The position numbers and the translations under genes were made by a program. The notes below the pieces were generated by a model. It worked only from the letters and a program-made list of their open reading frames with translations. It made no database searches and was not told the origin of the DNA. DNA of 9,574 bases from an uncultured Collinsella sp. (lineage in GTDB: Bacteria; Actinomycetota; Coriobacteriia; Coriobacteriales; Coriobacteriaceae): positions 1-9,574 of the forward strand of contig CAUADW010000066.1 of assembly GCA_958427895.1 (NCBI GenBank). The letters run 5' to 3'. Position 1 is the stretch's first letter. Each line of letters opens with the position of its first letter. Below, in pieces: positions 1 to 5,874 of this stretch.

Positions 1-245
1 GCCATGCGGACTCCGTTCCGGACCTCAACGGTCCAACTTTTTGTCCGCAGTCCCGCCCCCAAACCGGGACACACTTTCCGGTGGGCTTGGCATCGAACCG
101 CAGTTAACATTTCGGTCTCAAAGTGACCATATCCGCATCGTTTGCTCCCCCCCCCAGCATCGGCATCCAATCATTCAGATCTTCAGCCTCAGCTCGTAGC
201 CAAGCCGCCGTCCACTCCAGATGCCCCGATTGCCACGTAGCGGCA
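1..245. other. Intergenic stretch without a convincing gene
   Basis: No open frame here has a start, a ribosome site and protein-like composition. The left part (5-70) is rich in short stems: TGCGGAC 5-11 pairs with 43-49, GGACC 20-24 with 30-34, and GTCCCG 50-55 with 65-70. A run of nine C lies at 147-155. On the minus strand a frame stays open from inside the neighbouring inverted repeat to a TAA at 104-106. It lacks a start of its own and has much lower GC at third positions than pta, so it is at best a gene remnant. I see no promoter I would defend. Confidence 0.5.
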
Positions 246-372
246 GGGACCCTACAGGGTAAAGCTCTGAAAACTTTCCGCAGGACGGAGGAAGCCCCCG
301 CCGCACGTAGTGCGCAGCGGGGGCTTCCGACATGTCCGAGGACGTTTTCAGAGCTTTACCCTGTAGGGTCCC
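246..372 (-). repeat. Nested inverted-repeat element 1, after pta
   Basis: Two perfect 29-nt inverted arms (246-274 and 344-372) enclose a second, GC-rich hairpin (290-328) with the same centre. The element starts 15 nt after the pta stop codon. Read on the minus strand, the first arm is followed directly by GTCCT (343-339), 10 nt, the inner hairpin, 7 nt, TGCGGAA (282-276), 1 nt and the second arm. The same two boxes with similar spacing occur in the elements at 3850-3958 and 4053-4177, although arm and hairpin sequences differ completely. Transcribed, it would form one long, nearly continuous hairpin. Likely roles are transcription termination and protection of the mRNA 3' end; a mobile palindromic element is the alternative. 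Confidence 0.85.
290..328 (-). terminator. Inner GC-rich hairpin, probable pta terminator
   Basis: Arms 290-301 and 317-328 pair perfectly over 12 nt. Inside them 302-306 pairs with 310-314 around a 3-nt loop, with two unpaired bases on one side. It lies 59 nt downstream of the pta stop. On the minus strand it is followed by TCCGTCC, not by a U-run, so intrinsic termination is plausible but not canonical. Confidence 0.5.
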
Positions 373-387
373 GAGGGGATATGTACG

Positions 388-1368
388 CTACTCAGCCATC
401 TGAGCCTGGACGGCGGTGATGGCCACGACACCCACGATGTCGTCGGCGGAGCAGCCGCGCGAAAGGTCGTTGACCGGCTTGGCGATGCCCTGCAGGATGG
501 GGCCGTAGGCGTCAGCGCCAGCGAAGCGCTGGACCAGCTTGTAGCCGATGTTGCCGGCCTCGAGGTCGGGGAACACGAGCACGTTGGCCTTACCGGCGAC
601 GGAGGAGCCGGGAGCCTTGAGCTGGGCGACGGTGGGGACGATGGCGGCATCGAGCTGCAGGTCGCCGTCGATGGCGAGCTCGGGAGCCTTCTCCTTGCAG
701 AACTTCACGGCCTCCTGGACCTTCTTGGCGACCTCGCCACCGGCGGAGCCCATGGTGGAGTAGGAGAGCATGGCCACGTGCGGCTCGACATTGCCCATGA
801 AGGTGGACCAGGAGTGGGCCGAGGCGATGGCGATCTCGGAGAGCTCGTCGGAGGACGGGTTGATGTTGAGGCCGCAGTCGGCGAAGATCAGCGTGCCGTC
901 GGTGCCGAACTGCGGGGTGTCGGTGCACATCACGAAGAAGGCCGAGACCAGCTTGGTGCCCGGGGCGGTCTTGAGGATCTGAAGCGCAGGGCGCAGGGTG
1001 TCGGCCGTGGAGTGGCAGGCGCCGGAGACCAGGCCGTCGGCGTCGCCCATCTTGACCATCATGGTGCCAAAGTAGGTGGCGTCCATCACCTGGGCGCGAG
1101 CCTGCTCGATGGTAACGCCCTTCTTAGCGCGGAGCTCGGCAAACTTCTGCGCGTACTCCTCGTGCTTCTCGGCATTGCGCGGGTCGATGACGGTAGCGCC
1201 GGGAACGTCGATCTCGTCAGGGTTGCCCAGGATGACGAGCTTTGCCAGGCCCTCCTCGATGATTTTGTTTGCCGCGACGATGGTACGCGGATCCTCGCCC
1301 TCGGGCAGGACGATGGTCTTAAGGTCGGCCTTGGCGGCAGACTTCATACGGTTTAGGAAATCGCTCAT
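388..1368 (-). CDS. pta: Phosphate acetyltransferase
   Basis: Interconverts acetyl-CoA plus phosphate and acetyl-phosphate plus CoA in the cytosol. With acetate kinase it yields ATP and acetate during fermentation. The 326-residue product matches the short, single-domain Pta form, without the long N-terminal regulatory part of the enterobacterial enzyme. Family motifs are in order: LPEGEDPR (21-28), DGLVSGACHSTADTLRPAL (111-129), SYSTMGSA (202-209), LVFPDLEAGNIGYKLVQR (264-281) and PVNDLSRG (298-305). The Ser-Arg of the last motif corresponds to active-site residues in the Methanosarcina thermophila enzyme. The ATG is preceded by AAGGAG at good spacing. No ackA lies in the window, so the usual pta-ackA pairing is absent or split. 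It is divergent from glf and followed by nested-repeat element 1. Confidence 0.96.
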   Translation of the reverse strand: MSDFLNRMKSAAKADLKTIVLPEGEDPRTIVAANKIIEEGLAKLVILGNPDEIDVPGATVIDPRNAEKHEEYAQKFAELRAKKGVTIEQARAQVMDATYFGTMMVKMGDADGLVSGACHSTADTLRPALQILKTAPGTKLVSAFFVMCTDTPQFGTDGTLIFADCGLNINPSSDELSEIAIASAHSWSTFMGNVEPHVAMLSYSTMGSAGGEVAKKVQEAVKFCKEKAPELAIDGDLQLDAAIVPTVAQLKAPGSSVAGKANVLVFPDLEAGNIGYKLVQRFAGADAYGPILQGIAKPVNDLSRGCSADDIVGVVAITAVQAQMAE

Positions 1369-1420
1369 GTTACTCCTTACAAGCGTTTCGCTAAGCTCCA
1401 GGCCCTCGGCTGTACACGAA

Positions 1421-1443
1421 TAAACCCGCTGCTAGCGGGTTTA
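1421..1443 (-). terminator. Terminator-like hairpin in the pta leader
   Basis: Perfect 10-bp stem (1421-1430 with 1434-1443) and a 3-nt loop, between the putative pta promoter and the pta start, about 53 nt before the ATG. On the minus strand the stem ends in GGGTTTA followed by TTCG, a short U-rich tail. It could act as an attenuator of pta, stabilise the mRNA 5' end, or stop plus-strand read-through. The structure is certain; the role is inferred. Confidence 0.45.
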
Positions 1444-1495
1444 CCTTTCAATTATGTACGCCGCGGTGCTTGAGCTTTCCTTGTGTGGCAAGCTC

Positions 1496-1501
1496 ATTAT
1501 A
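1496..1501 (-). promoter_or_regulatory. Candidate -10 box for pta
   Basis: A perfect TATAAT on the minus strand, about 128 nt upstream of the pta ATG. No good -35 hexamer lies 16-18 nt further upstream. The dyad TGAGCTT (1471-1477) and AAGCTCA (1490-1496) covers the expected transcription start and could be an operator. Confidence 0.4.
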
Positions 1502-1515
1502 GGACGCATTAGCGC

Positions 1516-1521
1516 TATAAT
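1516..1521 (+). promoter_or_regulatory. Candidate -10 box for glf and the GT2 gene
   Basis: A perfect TATAAT on the plus strand, 79 nt upstream of the glf ATG, divergent from the pta -10 box with 14 nt between them. No convincing -35 box is present. The inferred leader holds two small stems, 1539-1543 with 1551-1555 and AAAAGCC 1557-1563 with 1580-1586. The second ends just before the ribosome site AAGGAG (1590-1595). Confidence 0.4.
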
Positions 1522-1600
1522 CGCTCTGATAAATATGTCTCGACGTATGTTCGAGAAAAAGCCCAGTTAAAAAGCGTGTGGCTTTTGACAAGGAGTATCG

Positions 1601-2803
1601 ATGCAGATTACCTCAGGCCTGCCTGAAGGCTTTAATGCCGGTGCGTACGACATGATCGTTGTCGGCGCCGGTTATGCCGGTGCCGTTTGCGCCCGCCGTC
1701 TCGCCGAGACCATCGGCTATCGTGTTGCCGTTTTGGAGCGCCGTAGCCACATTGCGGGTAACGCCTACGACTGCACTAACGAGGCGGGAATCCTGGTCCA
1801 CGAGTATGGTCCGCACATCTACCATACCTTTAACGAGCGCGTCCACAATTTCCTGTCGCGCTTTACCAAGTGGACGGACTACCAGCACAAGGTGCTCGCC
1901 AACATCAACGGCACCCTTATGCCCGTGCCCTTTAACCATGCGAGCCTCAAGCTCGCCTTTGGCGATGAGCGCGGCGAGGAGCTGTATCAGAAGCTCGTGG
2001 AGACCTTTGGCAAGGACGTCAAGGTGCCCATCATGGAGCTGCGCAAGAAGAACGACCCGGATCTTGCCGAGGTCGCCGATTACGTCTACGAGAACGTCTT
2101 TTTGCATTACACCATGAAGCAGTGGGGCCAGACGCCCGATCAGATCGACCCCTCGATCACCGGCCGCGTCCCCGTCTTTGTGGGCGATGACGATCGCTAC
2201 TTCCCGCAGGCTCCTTTCCAGGGCATGCCGCAGGACGGCTATACCGCGCTGTTCGCGCATATGCTCGATCACGATCTGATCGACGTATTCTGTGACGTAG
2301 ACGCCCGTGACCTCTTTGAGATCGACGAGACTACCGTCAAGATCGACGGTAAGGTCTATGGCGGCGAGATTGTCTACACCGGTCCACTCGACGAGCTGTT
2401 CAACCTCGATCTGGGTGCGCTGCCGTACCGCACGCTCGACATGAAGTTCGAGACGCTCGATATGGATCAGTTCCAGCCCGTGGGCACCGTCAACTACACC
2501 ACGAGCGAGGACTATACACGTATTACCGAGTTCAAGAACATGACCGGTCAGGTTTTGCCCGGCAAGACCACCATCATGAAGGAATACTCCAAGGCGTATA
2601 CGCCCGGTTCGGGCGAGACGCCGTACTACGCTATCTTGGAGCCCGAGAACCGTGAGCTCTACGAGCGCTATCTTGAGCGCGTCCAGAACCTGATGAACTT
2701 CCACCCGGTGGGTCGTCTGGCCGAGTATCGTTACTACGATATGGACGCCGTGACCAATTCCGCCCTCGATCTTTCGGATGAGATTATCGCCTGCCATGCA
2801 TAA
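1601..2803 (+). CDS. glf: UDP-galactopyranose mutase
   Basis: FAD-dependent mutase that converts UDP-galactopyranose to UDP-galactofuranose, the donor for Galf residues in cell-surface glycans; cytosolic. The 400-residue length is normal. An N-terminal Rossmann FAD-binding motif VVGAGYAGAVCARRLAE lies at 20-36, followed by the acidic end of the second strand (LERR, 45-48). Other family landmarks are EYGPHIYHT (68-76), MKQWG (172-176), TGRVPV (187-192, a likely substrate-binding Arg), DDRYFP (197-202), YTRITEF (305-311) and GRLAEYRYYDMD (371-382) near the flavin. The start has AAGGAG 5 nt upstream. The first 15 residues precede the Rossmann strand and are slightly longer than usual. The stop overlaps the start of the next gene by 8 nt, implying translational coupling. 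The two form a compact glycan cassette between pta and the convergent peptidase operon. Confidence 0.96.
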   Translation: MQITSGLPEGFNAGAYDMIVVGAGYAGAVCARRLAETIGYRVAVLERRSHIAGNAYDCTNEAGILVHEYGPHIYHTFNERVHNFLSRFTKWTDYQHKVLANINGTLMPVPFNHASLKLAFGDERGEELYQKLVETFGKDVKVPIMELRKKNDPDLAEVADYVYENVFLHYTMKQWGQTPDQIDPSITGRVPVFVGDDDRYFPQAPFQGMPQDGYTALFAHMLDHDLIDVFCDVDARDLFEIDETTVKIDGKVYGGEIVYTGPLDELFNLDLGALPYRTLDMKFETLDMDQFQPVGTVNYTTSEDYTRITEFKNMTGQVLPGKTTIMKEYSKAYTPGSGETPYYAILEPENRELYERYLERVQNLMNFHPVGRLAEYRYYDMDAVTNSALDLSDEIIACHA

Positions 2804-3827
2804 AGTCATAACATTCGGTATTCCCTCGTATAACGCCGCCAAGGACATGGACCATTGCATCACCTCCATCTTGGAGGGGAGCAATTACGCCACCGATATC
2901 GAGATTATCGTGGTGGACGACGGCTCCAAGGACGAGACGGCCGCCAAGGCCGACGAGTGGGAGGCACGTTATCCCGGTATCATTCGCGCGGTGCACCAGG
3001 AGAACGGTGGCCACGGTATCGCCGTCCTCTCGGGTCTGCGCGAGGCGCGGGGCACCTACTACAAGGTTGTCGACTCGGACGACTGGCTCGACGGTGCGGC
3101 GCTTTCGACCATGCTGTCGATTCTGCGTGGTTTTGAGGAGCGCGACCAGCGCGTCGATCTGTTTATCTCGAACTACGTGTACGAGAAGGTTTACGAGGGC
3201 ACGCATACCGCTATTGGCTACAAGTTTGCCCTGCCGCGCAAAAAGATTTTCTCTTGGGACCAGATCGGGCACTTCCGTCCCGATCAGAATCTGCTCATGC
3301 ACAGTCTGTGCTATCGCACCGATGTACTGCGCGAGTCGAATCTGCCTATGCCGGCACACACGTTCTACGTGGATAATATCTACGCATACGTGCCGCTGCC
3401 GCGCTGCAAGACCATGTACTACGCCGACATCGACCTCTATCGCTACTTTATCGGTCGCGAGGGCCAGAGCGTCAATGAGGCCACGATGGTCAAGCGTCTG
3501 GGTCAGCAGTTCCGCGTAACGCGCATCATGATGGAATCGTTCCACCTGTACCAGGATGTTGAGTCCTCGCGTCTGCGTTCGTACATGATGGGCTACTTCA
3601 CCATGATGATGGCGATTTGCTCGGTGCTCACCAAGCTTTCCGAGGAAGATTGTGCCGATGAGCGCCTGAAGACGCTATGGAAGGACCTGAAGGAGTACGA
3701 CGAGCGCATGTATCGTCGCGCTCGCTACGGCGTGGTCGGATTCTTTACCAACCTGCATGGCCGGGCCGGAGACAAAACCACACTCGGCCTATACCATCTT
3801 GCCTCAAAGATCTTCAAATTCAACTAG
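2796..3827 (+). CDS. Family 2 glycosyltransferase
   Basis: Inverting GT-A fold glycosyltransferase (GT2-like) that adds a sugar from a nucleotide donor to a growing surface glycan. Numbered from the ATG at 2796 (343 residues): ITFGIPSYNAAKDM at 5-18 starts the nucleotide-binding domain, IIVVDDGSKDET at 37-48 carries the first Asp pair, and QENGGHG is at 68-74. VVDSDDWLD at 91-99 holds the DxD-type metal motif. The C-terminal 150 residues are Tyr/Arg-rich, with no clear transmembrane helix. An earlier in-frame ATG at 2778 would add six residues. I prefer 2796 because it sits in the ATGCATAA overlap with the glf stop and directly precedes the first strand. Adjacency to glf suggests a galactofuranosyltransferase or a partner enzyme, but the acceptor cannot be read from sequence. 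Nested-repeat element 2 begins 22 nt after the stop. Confidence 0.9.
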   Translation: MHKVITFGIPSYNAAKDMDHCITSILEGSNYATDIEIIVVDDGSKDETAAKADEWEARYPGIIRAVHQENGGHGIAVLSGLREARGTYYKVVDSDDWLDGAALSTMLSILRGFEERDQRVDLFISNYVYEKVYEGTHTAIGYKFALPRKKIFSWDQIGHFRPDQNLLMHSLCYRTDVLRESNLPMPAHTFYVDNIYAYVPLPRCKTMYYADIDLYRYFIGREGQSVNEATMVKRLGQQFRVTRIMMESFHLYQDVESSRLRSYMMGYFTMMMAICSVLTKLSEEDCADERLKTLWKDLKEYDERMYRRARYGVVGFFTNLHGRAGDKTTLGLYHLASKIFKFN

Positions 3828-3849
3828 CACAGAAACACTCGGGTAACGG

Positions 3850-3958
3850 GGACCCCTGGTCCTTAACTTGCTACTTCGAACAGTCCTGCGCAAGACGGAG
3901 GCGCCACTGGCGCCTCCTTTGCGTGCGGAACTCGTATCAAGTTAAGGACCAGGGGTCC
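3850..3958 (+). repeat. Nested inverted-repeat element 2, after the GT2 gene
   Basis: Perfect 21-nt inverted arms (3850-3870 and 3938-3958) enclose a hairpin (3897-3917). In plus orientation the order is arm, 12 nt, GTCCT (3883-3887), 9 nt, hairpin, 6 nt, TGCGGAA (3924-3930), 7 nt, arm. It shares a 9-mer (ACAGTCCTG, 3880-3888) and a 13-mer (CGTGCGGAACTCG, 3922-3934) with the minus strand of element 3, with identical spacing to the hairpin on both sides. Arms and hairpin stems are unrelated between the two. A further perfect 15-nt inverted repeat (3807-3821 and 3990-4004) lies around it with nearly the same centre. Probably a structured 3' untranslated motif acting on the glf/GT2 transcript. 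Confidence 0.88.
3897..3920 (+). terminator. Probable rho-independent terminator of glf/GT2
   Basis: A perfect 9-bp GC-rich stem (3897-3905 with 3909-3917), a 3-nt loop and a short T-run (3918-3920). The stem can be extended by CGCAA 3889-3893 pairing with TTGCG 3919-3923 across a small internal loop. It lies about 70 nt after the GT2 stop, at the core of nested element 2. Confidence 0.65.
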
Positions 3959-4052
3959 TCTGCTATGTCCCGCTTTATGTCAGCAAGCAGAATTTGAAGA
4001 TCTTCGACGCGCGGTACACAGGGGCCTGGGCTGAAGGGGATCTTGTTGAGTA
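3959..4052. other. Spacer between the two convergent repeat elements
   Basis: The 362-nt gap between the GT2 stop and the peptidase stop is filled by elements 2 and 3 plus this spacer; no gene is supported. At 3990-4004 it carries the inverted copy of the last coding bases of GT2 (3807-3821). As a result a minus-strand frame here reads ASKIFKF, the same residues that end the GT2 protein (LASKIFKFN). This may be a scrap of an inverted duplicate. Confidence 0.4.
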
Positions 4053-4177
4053 GGTTGCCCGGTGGAGCTTGGTTATGTTCGTCGCGAGTTCCGCACGAGC
4101 CGAAGAGCACTTAATGTGCTCTTCGTGCGAGCCAGGACTGTAGAGCAGCAAACATAACCAAGCCCCACCGGGCAACC
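4053..4177 (-). repeat. Nested inverted-repeat element 3, after the P1 peptidase gene
   Basis: Inverted arms of 27 nt (4053-4079 and 4151-4177) pair at 26 positions. The exception, 4066 against 4164, is A/C on the plus strand but a G-U wobble in minus-strand RNA, the sense of the peptidase mRNA. On the minus strand, starting 12 nt after the peptidase stop, the order is arm, 12 nt, GTCCT (4138-4134), 9 nt, hairpin (4124-4102), 6 nt, TGCGGAA (4095-4089), 9 nt, arm. It shares a 9-mer and a 13-mer with element 2, with the same offsets, but unrelated helix sequences. Probably a structured 3' untranslated motif. Confidence 0.87.
4102..4124 (-). terminator. Inner hairpin, probable terminator of the maf/peptidase operon
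   Basis: A perfect 9-bp stem (4102-4110 with 4116-4124) and a 5-nt loop, extended by CGCAC/GTGCG pairing beyond a small bulge. It lies about 65 nt past the peptidase stop. There is no clear U-run after it, so termination efficiency is uncertain. Confidence 0.5.
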
Positions 4178-4189
4178 GGACGAGCTAGT

Positions 4190-5191
4190 TTACTTTGCGG
4201 CGCCGGGGATGCCGTGGGAGGTTTTGGCGGTTTTGGCTCCGTTTACGATGGCGGTCTGTAGGGCCCTTACGGCGAGCATGCCCAACAGGTCCAAGGGAAC
4301 GGCGGCGCTTGCCTGGGCTCCCAGCTTGCCGCTGGCGAGGGTGTAGATGGTGTCACCGTCGTTCGTGGTGTGCGTGGGGCGGATGGCGTGCGCATAGGCG
4401 TCTGCGGCCATCTGGGAGACCTTGGTGGCCTGAGCCTTGGTGAGCTCAACGTTGGTGACGATGCAGCTGATGGTGGTGTTGGTGCGGTCGAGCGGCATCT
4501 GCATGGAGCCGGCGGCGGCAAAGGCGGCGAGCTCCATGTCGACAATCTGGTCGCTATCTGCTGCAGCGCGCATGCCAGCGACCCATTCACCGGTGAAGGG
4601 GTCGACGACGTTGCCGCAGGCGTTGACCGAAACCACGGCGCCTACCTTAACGGGACCGAGCGCTACGGCGGCAGCGCCAAGGCCGGCCTTCATGCAGGTG
4701 GCGGGGCCCATGAGCTTGCCCACGGTGGCACCGGTGCCGGCACCTACATTGCCCTGCTCGAGCGTGGTGGGGGTGCTGTCGAGCGCCTCGCGCACGGCGG
4801 AGATGCCAGCCTCAATGTCGGGGCGTACGGTGGGGTCGCCAAAGGCGAGGTCGAAGATGCAGCTAGAGCAAACGATGGGCACCTGCGTGGGGCCGACGGG
4901 AAGGCCGATGCCGCGGCTCTCGAGCTCGCGGGCGACGCCGCTTGCGGCCTCCAGACCAAAGGCCGATCCACCCGAAAGGCAGACGGCATGGACCTTGTCC
5001 ACGGTGTTCTCGGGACGCAGCAGGTCGGTCTCGCGCGATGCCGGTGCACCGCCGCGAACGTCAACACCGCCGGTGGCGCCCTCGGGTGCCACGATTACGG
5101 TGCAACCGGTGCCGGCCTCCTCGTCCGTATAGTTGCCAAAACAAAAGCCATCGACATCGCAAACGTCAATGGCCTCAAGCAGTGTATCCAT
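4190..5191 (-). CDS. P1 family (DmpA/NylC-type, S58) peptidase
   Basis: Member of the self-cleaving N-terminal nucleophile hydrolases that include DmpA, beta-peptidyl aminopeptidases and the nylon-oligomer hydrolase NylC. Substrate unknown: aminopeptidase or amide hydrolase. The 333-residue product shows GCTVIVAPEGATGGVDVRGG (29-48), CLSGGSAFGLEAA (71-83), GNVGAGTGATVGKL (147-160) and NTTISCIVTN (238-247). By analogy with NylC, autoproteolysis would fall between Asn238 and Thr239, making Thr239 the nucleophile. RPTHTTNDGDTIYTLA (271-286) is the conserved C-terminal signature. No signal peptide, so cytosolic. TAGGAG lies 6 nt before the ATG. It starts 101 nt after maf, with two hairpins in the gap, so it may share the upstream transcript only in part. 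Confidence 0.92.
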   Translation of the reverse strand: MDTLLEAIDVCDVDGFCFGNYTDEEAGTGCTVIVAPEGATGGVDVRGGAPASRETDLLRPENTVDKVHAVCLSGGSAFGLEAASGVARELESRGIGLPVGPTQVPIVCSSCIFDLAFGDPTVRPDIEAGISAVREALDSTPTTLEQGNVGAGTGATVGKLMGPATCMKAGLGAAAVALGPVKVGAVVSVNACGNVVDPFTGEWVAGMRAAADSDQIVDMELAAFAAAGSMQMPLDRTNTTISCIVTNVELTKAQATKVSQMAADAYAHAIRPTHTTNDGDTIYTLASGKLGAQASAAVPLDLLGMLAVRALQTAIVNGAKTAKTSHGIPGAAK

Positions 5192-5213
5192 GTTTTACTC
5201 CTATCGGTTTTCC

Positions 5214-5232
5214 GCCGGGCCTTATGCCCGGT
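5214..5232. other. Small hairpin in the maf-peptidase gap
   Basis: Stem CCGGGC (5215-5220) with GCCCGG (5226-5231), extended by a possible wobble pair, around a 5-nt loop. It lies just upstream of the peptidase ribosome site on the minus strand. The structure is clear. It could tune peptidase translation or define an mRNA end, but nothing decides between these. Confidence 0.35.
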
Positions 5233-5261
5233 CGGGATCCGTACGGTACGCCGAAATTGTA

Positions 5262-5284
5262 GGCGCTGGGGGATACCCAGCGCC
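5262..5284 (-). terminator. Hairpin after maf
   Basis: A perfect 9-bp GC-rich stem (5262-5270 with 5276-5284) and a 5-nt loop, starting 8 nt after the maf stop codon on the minus strand. The following bases are TACAATTT, only moderately U-rich. It is probably a partial terminator or processing/stability element between maf and the peptidase gene. Confidence 0.5.
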
Positions 5285-5292
5285 AGATGCAA

Positions 5293-5874
5293 TTACGATA
5301 GTTTTTGAATCGCACGCGCGACGCGAGCGATGGGCAGGCCCACCACGTTGTAGAAGTCGCCCGAAATATCATGCACGAGCATGCGGCCGCCTGTGCCTTG
5401 GATGCCGTAGGCGCCCGCCTTGTCCATGGGCTCGCCTGAGGCGACGTAGCGCTCAATCTGCTCGTCGGTGAGCTCATAGAACGTCACATCGGTCACATCG
5501 ACAAACGACAGGCTCTCGGCGGCGTGTGGGGCGGTGGTGTCTCCGGCTCTAACGATGCAGACGCCGGTTGCGACCTGGTGCGTGCGCCCCGAGAGCTCAT
5601 GGAGCATGGTGCGGGCTTCGTCCTCGTTTGCCGGCTTGCCCAAAAGCTTGCCATCGAAGGTGACGATGGTGTCGGCCGCGATGGTCAGCTCATTGGGCTC
5701 GGCGTGTTCGGCGGCAACGGCGGCAGCCTTAGCACGAGCTAAGCGCTCGACAAGCGTAAGCGGGGCCTCGTCATCAAAAGGAGTCTCGTCGATGTCAGCG
5801 GGAATGACGCGGATGTCGTAGCCCGCTTCGCGCATCAACTCGATGCGGCGCGGTGATTGCGAAGCCAAAATCAT
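5293..5874 (-). CDS. maf: Maf family nucleoside triphosphate pyrophosphatase (YhdE type)
   Basis: Hydrolyses non-canonical or pyrimidine nucleoside triphosphates (dTTP, UTP and modified forms in characterised YhdE-type members) to the monophosphate, cleaning the nucleotide pool; cytosolic. The 193-residue length is typical. Motifs: ASQSPRR (4-10) at the phosphate-binding N-terminus, DIDE (27-30), AADTIV (66-71) with the metal-binding Asp, GKP (79-81), ATGVCIV (102-108), DKAGAYGIQG (151-160) and GDFYNVVGLP (172-181). The AGAYGIQG stretch fits the YhdE group, not the YceF group. The ATG overlaps the TGA of the upstream DJ-1 family gene in an ATGA, so translation is probably coupled. A hairpin follows the stop. 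Confidence 0.95.
   Translation of the reverse strand: MILASQSPRRIELMREAGYDIRVIPADIDETPFDDEAPLTLVERLARAKAAAVAAEHAEPNELTIAADTIVTFDGKLLGKPANEDEARTMLHELSGRTHQVATGVCIVRAGDTTAPHAAESLSFVDVTDVTFYELTDEQIERYVASGEPMDKAGAYGIQGTGGRMLVHDISGDFYNVVGLPIARVARAIQKLS

Noticed and set aside
72..110. tRNA-like T-arm (GGTTCGATGCC on the minus strand)
   Set aside because: No matching acceptor, D or anticodon stems could be built around it.
246..372. Invertible promoter (inverton) or integron attC site
   Set aside because: The interior is itself palindromic, so inversion would change little. No recombinase gene and no attC core (RYYYAAC with GTTRRRY) are present.
778..1356. Plus-strand open frame antisense to pta
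   Set aside because: Low-complexity Gly/Val/Asp-rich translation typical of a shadow frame.
1613..2884. Long minus-strand open frame (423 codons) antisense to glf
   Set aside because: It mirrors the GC-biased third positions of glf, has no ribosome site and no recognisable motif. glf itself is unmistakable.
246..4177. CRISPR array
   Set aside because: The repeated parts are three separate elements thousands of bases apart or in opposite orientation, with no regular direct repeats and no cas genes.
4370..5308. Plus-strand open frame antisense to the P1 peptidase
   Set aside because: Gly/Ala/His/Asp-rich shadow of a high-GC gene; the minus strand carries the conserved family motifs.
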